The notes under the pieces: model-generated
What the model saw: the letters and a program-made list of their open reading frames with translations, nothing else
Databases searched by the model: none
Told to the model about the DNA's origin: nothing
In this document: positions 1 to 6,438 of the stretch, piece by piece
How positions within the stretch are numbered: the first letter of the stretch is position 1
How the letters are laid out: each line of letters opens with the position of its first letter
Made by a program: the position numbers and the translations under genes
Assembly (NCBI GenBank): GCA_017391435.1
Contig: JAFOYS010000123.1
Span: forward strand, 1-6,492
Length of the DNA: 6,492 nucleotides
Direction of reading: 5' to 3'
DNA from: Alistipes sp.
GTDB taxonomy: Bacteria; Bacteroidota; Bacteroidia; Bacteroidales; Rikenellaceae

Positions 1-486
1 CTTGCCATAGCGACGCTCAATCTCCTCCTTAACAATGCGGAAGGCGATAGCAGGCTCAGTTGTAGTACCAGACTTAGATGCAACGATAGTAGCAATAGAG
101 TACTCCTTAAGTGCCTCCATCATCTCGCCAAGGTAGTCCTCAGAGATGTTCTGACCAGCGAAGAGTACGATAGGGTTCTTGTGAGTTTTGTGAAGAAGCT
201 CAAAAGAGTTTGTCATAGCGTCGATAACAGCCTTTGCGCCAAGGTAAGAGCCACCAATGCCGATGCAGATAACAACCTCTGCCACCTCGCGAAGTTTTGC
301 AGCCTGAGCGTTGATGGCGTCAAGGTGAGCCTGGTCAATGTCAGATGGAAGGGTAATCCAACCGAGGAAGTCGTTACCCTTGCCCTCACCTGCGTGAAGC
401 AACTCATTTGCAGCGATAGCCTCGCGCTTAATCTCTTCAGAAATTTCGATACCTGCACTACGGGTATCAAGCTTGATTAATTCCAT
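1..486 (-). CDS. pgi: Glucose-6-phosphate isomerase, N-terminal part (cut by window edge)
   Basis: Cytoplasmic enzyme that interconverts glucose 6-phosphate and fructose 6-phosphate in glycolysis and gluconeogenesis. On the minus strand an ATG at 486-484 opens a frame of 162 codons that runs off the left edge without a stop. The translation begins MELIKLDTRSAG. It carries the two family signatures of the sugar-isomerase (SIS) fold: IGIGGSYLGAK at residues 75-85 and SKSGTTTEP at 137-145, the latter being the loop that binds the substrate phosphate. The spacing fits the shorter bacterial form (about 450 residues, Bacillus-like) rather than the roughly 550-residue E. coli form, so about two thirds of the gene, including the C-terminal catalytic residues, lies outside the window. 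No Shine-Dalgarno sequence precedes the ATG, as is common in Bacteroidota. It is divergent from mreB, and I see no functional link beyond the shared intergenic region. Confidence 0.95.
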   Translation of the reverse strand, partial: MELIKLDTRSAGIEISEEIKREAIAANELLHAGEGKGNDFLGWITLPSDIDQAHLDAINAQAAKLREVAEVVICIGIGGSYLGAKAVIDAMTNSFELLHKTHKNPIVLFAGQNISEDYLGEMMEALKEYSIATIVASKSGTTTEPAIAFRIVKEEIERRYGK

Positions 487-518
487 AAAATGATGTTTAT
501 TATATGTTTATGTATGTT

Positions 519-527
519 CCTCAAAAG
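519..527. repeat. Left arm of 9-bp inverted repeat (CCTCAAAAG)
   Basis: CCTCAAAAG here is the exact reverse complement of CTTTTGAGG at 629-637. Each arm lies just downstream of one of the two divergent -7 elements, so both the pgi and the mreB leader would carry CTTTTGAGG near the 5' end. A shared regulator site is possible. Chance is also possible, given the short length and A/T-rich context. Confidence 0.4.
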
Positions 528-533
528 GCACAC

Positions 534-541
534 CAAAGATA
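534..541 (-). promoter_or_regulatory. Probable -7 promoter element for pgi
   Basis: The minus strand reads TATCTTTG, a full match to the Bacteroidota sigma-ABfr -7 consensus TAnnTTTG, 47 bases before the pgi start codon. That would give a leader of roughly 40 bases. No convincing -33 TTTG/TTG lies 19-21 bases upstream; that stretch is T-rich on this strand. The assignment rests on the -7 match and position. Confidence 0.55.
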
Positions 542-543
542 CG

Positions 544-599
544 AAAAAAAAACTGAAAAAAAATATAAGTTTGGAATAAAACTTTCCCAAGATTTTTTT
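544..599. other. A/T-tract segment between the divergent promoters
   Basis: This stretch holds a run of nine A (544-552) and a run of eight A (556-563), with centres about 11.5 bases apart, close to one helical turn. A run of seven T (593-599) sits directly before the mreB -7 element. Phased A-tracts bend DNA and can act like UP elements. Whether they do so here is inference. The 487-677 region contains no credible gene. Confidence 0.4.
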
Positions 600-600
600 A

Positions 601-608
601 TACCTTTG
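601..608 (+). promoter_or_regulatory. Probable -7 promoter element for the mre operon
   Basis: TACCTTTG matches the Bacteroidota -7 consensus TAnnTTTG exactly, 69 bases before the mreB ATG, implying a leader of about 60-65 bases. The nearest TTTG upstream (570-573) is 27 bases away, longer than the usual 19-21, so no proper -33 box is visible. Being the only good -7 match before mreB, it is the best candidate to drive the whole operon. Confidence 0.6.
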
Positions 609-628
609 TGTCCAGATAGCTAAGGGCT

Positions 629-637
629 CTTTTGAGG
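629..637. repeat. Right arm of 9-bp inverted repeat (CTTTTGAGG)
   Basis: Exact reverse complement of 519-527. It lies 20 bases after the mreB -7 element, whereas the other arm lies 6 bases after the pgi -7 element, so the arrangement is similar but not symmetric. Confidence 0.4.
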
Positions 638-677
638 GGTTTTGGCTTGAGTCGAAATTAAAAAATAATAAACAAAT

Positions 678-1697
678 ATGGGTCTTTTTTCTTTAACTCA
701 CGAGTTGGCGATAGACTTAGGTACTGCCAACACACTTATTGTCTACAATGACGAGATTGCTGTAGAGGAGCCATCGGTAATTGCGGTGGATCATCAGGGC
801 AAGTTGAAGGCTTTTGGTCACGAGGCGGCACGCTACATTGGTAAGTGTCCTGATAATCTTCGTACCATTCGTCCTCTTCAGAATGGTGTTATTGCGGATT
901 TTGATGCTACTGAGCTGATGCTCAAGGGTATGATTGGCCGCATTAAGACTACAGGTTCTCTCTTCTCTCCATCGCTTAAGATGGTTATCTGTATCCCTTC
1001 TGGTTCTACGAATGTTGAGATTCGTGCCGTGCGCGAGTCTGCAGAGCACGCTGGAGGCCGTGAGGTGGCTATGATTTTTGAGCCTATGGCGGCAGCGCTT
1101 GGTGCAGGTCTTGATGTGACTGCCCCTGAGGGTAATATGATTATCGATATCGGTGGTGGTACCTCTGAGATTGCTTGTATCTCGCTGGGTGGTATTGTCT
1201 GCTCAAAGTCTATCAATGTCGCAGGCGATGTCTTTACAAACGATATTAAGAACTATGTCAAGGTGCAGCACAATATCCGTATTGGAGAGCGTACTGCCGA
1301 GCAGATTAAGTGTAAGATTGGTGCAGCGCTTCCAGAGTTGGAGGAGGAACCAGAGGATCTGCAGATTAGCGGTCCGAGCGTGCTTACATCACTGCCGCAG
1401 ACTATTACTCTTAACTATAGCGAGATTGCATACGCCCTTGAGGGTTCACTTGCACAGCTTGATGAGGCTCTTATGCAGGTGCTTTCAGATATGCCAGCAG
1501 AGCTCTACTCAGATGTTGTTAAGAACGGCGTCTATATTGCCGGTGGTGGTGCAATGATTAAGGGTTTGCAGAAGCGTCTTTCTGACAGAACAGGTCTGCA
1601 GTTCCATATTGCTGAGAATCCGCTGCGTGCGATTGTTCGCGGAACAAACTTGGCTTTGAAGAATATGGATCGCTACTCTTTCCTTATTCGTGCATAG
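678..1697 (+). CDS. mreB: Rod shape-determining protein MreB (bacterial actin)
   Basis: ATP-binding actin homologue that forms membrane-associated filaments and positions the side-wall peptidoglycan machinery. The 339 residues are normal for the family (E. coli 347). Visible actin-fold motifs are phosphate-1 loop DLGTANT (13-19), EPMAAALGAGL (135-145), phosphate-2 loop IIDIGGGTSEIA (155-166), GERTAEQIK (203-211) and adenosine-loop YIAGGGAMIKGL (286-297). The N-terminus MGLFSLTH resembles the short hydrophobic membrane-contact segment of other MreBs. The start is supported because the actin fold begins at residue 11 and there is no in-frame Met upstream; the preceding sequence is A-rich with no Shine-Dalgarno, as usual in Bacteroidota. 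It is the first gene of the operon. Isoleucine is encoded almost only by ATT/ATC (one ATA), unlike mreC, which suggests higher expression. ParM or DnaK are excluded by length, motifs and the following mreCD. Confidence 0.97.
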   Translation: MGLFSLTHELAIDLGTANTLIVYNDEIAVEEPSVIAVDHQGKLKAFGHEAARYIGKCPDNLRTIRPLQNGVIADFDATELMLKGMIGRIKTTGSLFSPSLKMVICIPSGSTNVEIRAVRESAEHAGGREVAMIFEPMAAALGAGLDVTAPEGNMIIDIGGGTSEIACISLGGIVCSKSINVAGDVFTNDIKNYVKVQHNIRIGERTAEQIKCKIGAALPELEEEPEDLQISGPSVLTSLPQTITLNYSEIAYALEGSLAQLDEALMQVLSDMPAELYSDVVKNGVYIAGGGAMIKGLQKRLSDRTGLQFHIAENPLRAIVRGTNLALKNMDRYSFLIRA

Positions 1698-1714
1698 GGG
1701 ATAATTACAGCATA

Positions 1715-1745
1715 AGGTGGGCTGTCTAATTTGGACAGCCTATCT
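1715..1745 (+). terminator. Hairpin between mreB and mreC (attenuator, weak terminator or RNA end stabiliser)
   Basis: GGCTGTC (1720-1726) and GACAGCC (1734-1740) pair perfectly around the 7-base loop TAATTTG. The stem extends outward through 1715-1719 with 1741-1745 (A-U, G-C and U-A pairs plus two G-U wobbles), giving about 12 bp. Only three T follow (1748-1750), so full termination looks unlikely. Partial termination or 3'-end protection of an mreB-only transcript are the natural readings. Confidence 0.6.
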
Positions 1746-1762
1746 CGTTTAGATATTTTAGT

Positions 1763-2644
1763 ATGCACAAGCTAATATATTTTATAAAGAAGATATATAC
1801 GCCACTAATTTTCTTCTTTTTGGAGATTATGGCTCTGTATATCTATAGTTCATCTTCGCCATATGCAGCCTCGCAGTTGCGTAGCTATAGCCACCAGATT
1901 TTTGGGTGGTGTGGCTCGCAGTTTACTGCAATGAGAAACTACTTCTCTCTTGATAGTGAGAATATAGCACTCAACGAGCGCATTGCTCAGCTTGAGACAG
2001 TTCTTGCTGCATATAGGAATCACTATCCCCAGAGTGTTGAGGCCGAGATAGATATAGCACCAAATAGTTATATTGCAGCAAAGGTTGTTAGCAACACTCT
2101 GAGTAGCAAGCAGAACTATATTGTGGTCAATAAGGGTCTTGAGGACAATGTCCGCATTGGTATGTCAGTCCTCTCGCCCGAGGGTTATGCTGTAGGTCAT
2201 ATTACAAACTGCTCGCAGCGCTTCTCTATTGCCACATCAATTCTAAATACAACCCTTAAGATTAGTGCGCGCCTGAGTGATGATAGGAGTATGTGCCTTG
2301 CCTTCTGGGATGGCGTAGATGCCCATATGTTCAACGCTACAGATATCTCTAAGTATGCAAAGGTTGTGCAGGGCGAGAGTGTTGAGGCTGCGGACTTCTC
2401 AGAGTACTTCCCTGCAGGGGCAATTATTGGTACTATCGAGAGTTTTGAGATGAATGATGACAATACAATGTACAACTGTAAGCTGCGCCTTGCTGCAGAT
2501 ATGTCGCGCTTGGATAATGTTATACTTGTTGACAATAGCGATATTGATGAGGTTAAGATACTCAAAACTCAGCCTGAGCCTGCTGTACAGAACTTGTCAG
2601 CACAGGATAGTGATGAGTCATTAAATGTTCAAACAAACCCGTAG
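1763..2644 (+). CDS. mreC: Rod shape-determining protein MreC
   Basis: Membrane-anchored periplasmic scaffold that binds and activates PBP2 and links it with MreD and MreB. The 293 residues fit the family. Order of parts: short basic cytoplasmic end, one membrane segment (about 13-30), a short coiled coil (about 66-85, ENIALNERIAQLETVLAAY), then the two beta domains. Recognisable MreC stretches are NYIVVNKGLEDNVRIGMSV (118-136), GYAVGHI (141-147) and FPAGAIIGTI (216-225), the counterpart of the usual FPxGIPVG. The last 25 or so residues are acidic/Gln-Asn-Ser rich and probably disordered. The sequence is more diverged than MreB, as is usual for MreC. Eight of its 25 isoleucines use ATA. The start at 1763 places the anchor correctly, and no Shine-Dalgarno is visible. 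mreD begins 2 bases after the stop. Confidence 0.93.
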   Translation: MHKLIYFIKKIYTPLIFFFLEIMALYIYSSSSPYAASQLRSYSHQIFGWCGSQFTAMRNYFSLDSENIALNERIAQLETVLAAYRNHYPQSVEAEIDIAPNSYIAAKVVSNTLSSKQNYIVVNKGLEDNVRIGMSVLSPEGYAVGHITNCSQRFSIATSILNTTLKISARLSDDRSMCLAFWDGVDAHMFNATDISKYAKVVQGESVEAADFSEYFPAGAIIGTIESFEMNDDNTMYNCKLRLAADMSRLDNVILVDNSDIDEVKILKTQPEPAVQNLSAQDSDESLNVQTNP

Positions 2645-2646
2645 TT

Positions 2647-3159
2647 ATGAAGAGCCGTTATCAGTATATACTTTTTGTTGTAGTTGTGCTGCTTGTTCAG
2701 GTGCTGCTGCTAAATAATCTTACATTTAGCCCCCTTGTTGCGCCACTTGCATATATTGTGCTTGTGATAATGACCCCTCTTGGCACCTCTTCGCTAAAGA
2801 TGATCTGTATTGGTGCGCTGCTGGGTCTAGCAATGGATTTAGCTATGGGTACTATGGGTATAAATGTCATTGCAACACTGCCCGTAGCATACTTCCGCCG
2901 TCCGATGCTCCACTTTTTTGCCTCTTATTCAGATATGGATGGCGAGGGTGGTGTGCCCACATCATTGCGTCTGACATATTTCCACAACTATGTAGTGGCT
3001 ATGGTTGTAATTCATAGCTTGATATTTTTCTGCTTTGAGCATCTGTCTATGGCCCACCTTGGTTATATGCTACTACGATTTGTTGTCAGCACAGCAATCT
3101 CTGTAGGCGTTGTATATTTTTTCATTGGAATTTTCACTTCGAAACTTGTTAGACGATGA
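2647..3159 (+). CDS. mreD: Rod shape-determining protein MreD
   Basis: Small polytopic inner-membrane protein of the Rod complex that works with MreC to control PBP2-RodA. The 170 residues are normal for the family. Hydrophobic segments lie near residues 6-23, 29-46, 52-68, 70-84, 112-130 and 138-163, with a polar, acidic loop at 93-110. The GLAMDLAMGTMGINV stretch (60-74) corresponds to the conserved 'GhhxDhhxxxxhGh' region of MreD, and it is followed by the basic FRRP. MreD sequences are poorly conserved, so the call leans on topology, this motif and position directly between mreC and mrdA. It starts 2 bases after mreC, and its stop overlaps the mrdA start (ATGA, 3156-3159), which implies translational coupling. 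Confidence 0.92.
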   Translation: MKSRYQYILFVVVVLLVQVLLLNNLTFSPLVAPLAYIVLVIMTPLGTSSLKMICIGALLGLAMDLAMGTMGINVIATLPVAYFRRPMLHFFASYSDMDGEGGVPTSLRLTYFHNYVVAMVVIHSLIFFCFEHLSMAHLGYMLLRFVVSTAISVGVVYFFIGIFTSKLVRR

Positions 3160-5000
3160 ACAATCCTCGAAACGATACTTGGCGTCATCAAGTTTTGCGA
3201 TGGCTTGTCTTGGGCGTCTTCATATTTTTTACAGGTACAGCTGCCTATATCCAGCTTATAGAGGGCAACGAGTACTTTAATAGGGCAGAGAGAGAGGTTG
3301 TAAGGTATATTACAACCTATCCTCCTCGTGGAGAGGTCTTTGACCGCAATGGAGAGTATCTTATCCAGAATCTTGTCTGCTACGACCTTATGGTCATACC
3401 TGTGGAGACCTCTAAAAAGGGGATAGATACTCTGCGCCTGTCTCAAATCACAGGTACATCAGTAAATAGGCTGAAAAGGGCGTTTAGAGATGCTCGTAAG
3501 GCTGGCCGTATAGCTTCGCCAGTGGCAAAGCACCTTACTGTGGAGGCAAAACTAAAGCTTGACGAGTGGAATCTTCAGGGTTTCTATACTGTGCCGCGAA
3601 CAATGCGCCAGTATCCACGAAAGACGGGTGGAAACCTCTTTGGAAGCATCTGCGAGGTATCAGAGAAGTTCCTTAATGAGCGAAATCAAGACGGTTACTA
3701 TACCGTAGGAGACTATATTGGTGAGCAGGGCCTTGAGTCATCATACGAGAAGTATCTTCGTGGAGAGAAGGGTCGAGTGCGCCAGTATAAGTATGAGGAT
3801 CACTCTGTAGCCAATGAGGTTGAGGTTGAGGCTGTAGCGGGTAAGAATCTTACAACTACTATAGATGTACGCCTGCAGGCCTTTGCTGAGGAGCTTATGG
3901 AGGGTAAGGTGGGCTCTGTGGTCGCTATTGAGCCAAGTACCGGTGAGATTCTTGCAATGGCCTCCTCTCCAACGTTTGATCCTAATGAGCTGCTTGTAGG
4001 TCGTGGCCGTGGTAATAACTATGTACGATTGCTCAATGAACCTCGTGGTCCAATGCTAAATCGTGCAGTAAAGTCTCCACTGCCTCCAGGCTCTACATTC
4101 AAGCTCCTTAATGGACTTATTGGATTGCAGGAGGGCGTTCTGCGTCCAGGATATAGATATAGTTGCGATAGGGGTTATAAGTCTGGTCGTGTGAAGATGG
4201 GTTGTCACGAGCACCGCTCTCCGCTTGACCTTGATTTTGCTATTGCAACATCTTGTAATGCCTATTTTGCTAATGTGTTCCGTAATATCTTGGAGAATAA
4301 GAAGTATAAGTCTCCAAAGGAGGGATATGTGGCGTGGAAAGAGTATGTAAATAGCTTCGGCTTTGGCGCTCGCTTGGGTGTTGACCTCTATGGCGAGGCC
4401 TCGGGAACGGTTATGTCACGCGAGTACTATGATAAGCTCTATCATAATTCGTGGAATGCCCTTACTCTAATCTCGCTATCTATTGGTCAGGGTGAGATTC
4501 AGTCGACAACGCTCCAGTTGGCAAACTTTGCAGCAACTATTGCAAACCGTGGATACTACTACATCCCACACCTTGTTAAGGCTATTGAAGGTCAGGACTC
4601 TATAGATATCAAGTACCGTACACCCCATATTACGCCTGTAGATAAGCACCACTTTGAGACAATTATTAAGGGTATGTGGCGAGGTGTGAATGTTGACGGT
4701 ACGGGTCAGATTGCAAGACTTGAGGGGTATGATGTCTGCGGAAAGACTGGTACTGCCGAGAATCCCCTTGGTGAGGATCACTCTACATTTATCACCTTTG
4801 CACCGCGAAACAATCCGAAGATTGCTGTAGCTGTATATGTTGAGCACGGAGTGTGGGGTTCTACAGCCGCTGCGCCTATAGCCTCGCTTATTGAGGAGTT
4901 GTACCTTACAGACACAGTTGCTCGTCCGTGGTTAGTAGAGCAGGTTAAAAATCTTAAGTTAGACTACTATAACGCATATGATCGCAAAAAGAAGAAGTAG
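3156..5000 (+). CDS. mrdA: Penicillin-binding protein 2, peptidoglycan D,D-transpeptidase (elongation)
   Basis: Class B PBP that cross-links new peptidoglycan strands made by RodA in the periplasm; a beta-lactam target. The 614 residues fit the family (E. coli 633). A single membrane anchor lies at about 14-34. The N-terminal dimerisation/pedestal domain starts with YPPRGEVFDRNGEYL (55-69) and includes IGEQGLESSYEKYLRG (188-203). The transpeptidase domain begins near 238. Its catalytic motifs are all intact: STFK (313-316, nucleophile Ser313), SCN (366-368) and KTGTAEN (530-536). IGQGEIQSTTLQLA (443-456) is also typical. C336, D338, C350, H351 and H353 form a Cys/His cluster between the first two motifs, a possible metal site. 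The protein ends in a basic tail RKKKK (610-614). Its start overlaps mreD by 4 bases and its end overlaps rodA by 23. FtsI is unlikely given the mreCD/rodA context. Confidence 0.96.
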   Translation: MNNPRNDTWRHQVLRWLVLGVFIFFTGTAAYIQLIEGNEYFNRAEREVVRYITTYPPRGEVFDRNGEYLIQNLVCYDLMVIPVETSKKGIDTLRLSQITGTSVNRLKRAFRDARKAGRIASPVAKHLTVEAKLKLDEWNLQGFYTVPRTMRQYPRKTGGNLFGSICEVSEKFLNERNQDGYYTVGDYIGEQGLESSYEKYLRGEKGRVRQYKYEDHSVANEVEVEAVAGKNLTTTIDVRLQAFAEELMEGKVGSVVAIEPSTGEILAMASSPTFDPNELLVGRGRGNNYVRLLNEPRGPMLNRAVKSPLPPGSTFKLLNGLIGLQEGVLRPGYRYSCDRGYKSGRVKMGCHEHRSPLDLDFAIATSCNAYFANVFRNILENKKYKSPKEGYVAWKEYVNSFGFGARLGVDLYGEASGTVMSREYYDKLYHNSWNALTLISLSIGQGEIQSTTLQLANFAATIANRGYYYIPHLVKAIEGQDSIDIKYRTPHITPVDKHHFETIIKGMWRGVNVDGTGQIARLEGYDVCGKTGTAENPLGEDHSTFITFAPRNNPKIAVAVYVEHGVWGSTAAAPIASLIEELYLTDTVARPWLVEQVKNLKLDYYNAYDRKKKK

Positions 5001-6435
5001 CGAGATACAACTCTTTCAGGGTGTAGATTGGGGTACAGTAGCCCTCTATGTCGTGATAACCCTTATCGGTTTTGCGGCTGTCTTTAGTGCGTCATATGTG
5101 GAGGATGCAGCAGATCCGTTTAGCTTTAAACTCTACTATGTCAAGCACCTGGTGTGGATGGGACTTGCTTATGTGTTTGCGCTTATAATCCTCCTTCTCG
5201 ATCGTAGCCTCTGGCATAAACTCGCATATTTTATCTGTGTGGGCTCTGTAGCCTTTGTCCTTGTCACCTTTACGCCGCTTGGTAAGGTTATTAATGGTGC
5301 GCGTGCGTGGATTGAGTTGGGTGGATTTACTTTCCAACCTATGGAGATCGCAAAGGTTGGAGTTTCGCTTGCCGTTGCACGCCTAATGAGTAACTACGAG
5401 TTTACTGTTCAGCGCTTTGGAGATATGCTTAAGGTGCTGATGATTCTTTTTGTGCCGTTCTGTATTGCTGTTATTCAGAACGATACAGGCTCGGGACTTG
5501 TATTTTGCTCATTCCTCTTTATGTTCTACCGTGAGGGTCTGGATAACTGGATATGCGTGCCTGCAATATTCTTTGTGGCTCTGCTTATCCTCTCGTTTTT
5601 GATGGCTCCAGGTGTTCTGCTTTTAGCACTGCTCTTTATCTTTACATTTAGTGCCGGTATGCTTATGCGTGACCGCTGGAAGATATGTGTGCAGTATGTT
5701 ATGTTGCTTATGTCTGTTAGCACAGCGCTATTTGTACTCCTGTGCTTCATAGCTCCAAATAAGTTTACCCTCTATCAGTGCCTGCTCTACACAACTATGG
5801 TATCTATGGTTGGCGTTGTAGTGTTTGCCTATCGAGCAAATATCCGTAAGCTCTACTTTTTGGTGCTTATATTCTTTGTCTCGGTAGTCTGTCTGCCTAC
5901 ATCAGATATGATGTTCCACCACCTTAAGGACCACCAGCAGCAGCGTATCCGTACCTTCCTCGGTCTGCATAACGACAGCGACGCCAACTACCACGTGCGC
6001 CAGTCTAAGATTGCTATCGGCTCGGGAGGCCTGTTTGGTCAGGGATACCTTGAGGGTGATATGGCTCGCTATGGCCGTGTGCCGGAGAACCATACAGACT
6101 TTATCTTCTGTCTTATTGGCGAGGAGTTTGGTTTTATCGGTGCGGTAGTGCTCTTTGCGCTGCTTGCACTGCTCATTTTACGCATTATGCGTATGGGAGA
6201 TAGACAGTTGGAGACCTTCGGTAGGGTCTACTGCTACTGCGTGGCCTCAATGCTCTTTTTCCACTGTCTAATCAATCTGGGTATGACTATGGGTGTGGTG
6301 CCTGTGATGGGTATTCCGCTGCCACTTGTAAGCTATGGAGGCTCGTCAATGCTCGGTTTTTCAATATTGATTTTTATTGCTATAGCCCTTGATGCCTCCC
6401 CAATAAAGAGACAATCATCACTTTATACTTGGTAA
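4978..6435 (+). CDS. rodA: RodA, SEDS-family peptidoglycan glycosyltransferase
   Basis: Polytopic membrane enzyme that polymerises lipid II into glycan strands, paired with PBP2 in the Rod complex. The 485 residues are about 115 more than E. coli RodA (370); the extra length lies in the middle (about 186-306), which adds hydrophobic segments. I count about 13 in all. Family landmarks: VDW (16-18) before the first segment, NGARAWIELGG (106-116) with FQPMEIAK (119-126), QNDTGSGL (167-174), QQQRIRTFLG (320-329), QSKIAIGSGGLFGQGY (342-357), PENHTDFIFCLIGEEFG (369-385) and PLPLVSYGGSSM (447-458). D333 is the best candidate for the catalytic Asp. Several motifs depart from the usual QPSE, QPDxGT and DPxGxGY. 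The start is set by VDW at its usual distance; the next in-frame Met is residue 61, too late. It overlaps mrdA by 23 bases. The mrdA neighbour favours RodA over FtsW. Confidence 0.95.
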   Translation: MIAKRRSSEIQLFQGVDWGTVALYVVITLIGFAAVFSASYVEDAADPFSFKLYYVKHLVWMGLAYVFALIILLLDRSLWHKLAYFICVGSVAFVLVTFTPLGKVINGARAWIELGGFTFQPMEIAKVGVSLAVARLMSNYEFTVQRFGDMLKVLMILFVPFCIAVIQNDTGSGLVFCSFLFMFYREGLDNWICVPAIFFVALLILSFLMAPGVLLLALLFIFTFSAGMLMRDRWKICVQYVMLLMSVSTALFVLLCFIAPNKFTLYQCLLYTTMVSMVGVVVFAYRANIRKLYFLVLIFFVSVVCLPTSDMMFHHLKDHQQQRIRTFLGLHNDSDANYHVRQSKIAIGSGGLFGQGYLEGDMARYGRVPENHTDFIFCLIGEEFGFIGAVVLFALLALLILRIMRMGDRQLETFGRVYCYCVASMLFFHCLINLGMTMGVVPVMGIPLPLVSYGGSSMLGFSILIFIAIALDASPIKRQSSLYTW

Positions 6436-6438
6436 AAT

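Noticed and set aside
181..480. Plus-strand open frame of 99 codons opposite pgi
   Set aside because: It is antisense to a clear pgi coding sequence, its translation has no recognisable domain, and it begins inside the pgi motif region.
570..573. TTTG as the -33 box of the mreB promoter
   Set aside because: Its spacing to the -7 element is 27 bases, well beyond the usual 19-21.
601..677. Riboswitch or structured leader before mreB
   Set aside because: The best local stem I could find is 3 bp (CTC-TTTT-GAG). The leader is short, A-rich near the start codon, and matches no riboswitch pattern I know.
878..1557. Open frames inside mreB on both strands (878-1216 minus, 1153-1557 plus)
   Set aside because: mreB is unmistakable across this region; the other frames are low-complexity Ser/Arg/Leu-rich shadows.
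3063..4847. Minus-strand open frames opposite mreD/mrdA (3063-3446, 4476-4847)
   Set aside because: They are antisense to intact motif-bearing genes, and their translations have no family features.
4978..5000. Programmed frameshift joining mrdA to rodA
   Set aside because: The A-run has only five A before G, not the A AAA AAG slippery heptamer, and rodA is in the +1 frame relative to mrdA, so a -1 shift would not reach it. rodA also has its own ATG.
3156..6435. mrdA-rodA being a division pair (ftsI-ftsW) instead
   Set aside because: Immediate overlap with mreD, the RodA-like VDW start, and the absence of mur genes in the visible neighbourhood all point to the elongation pair.
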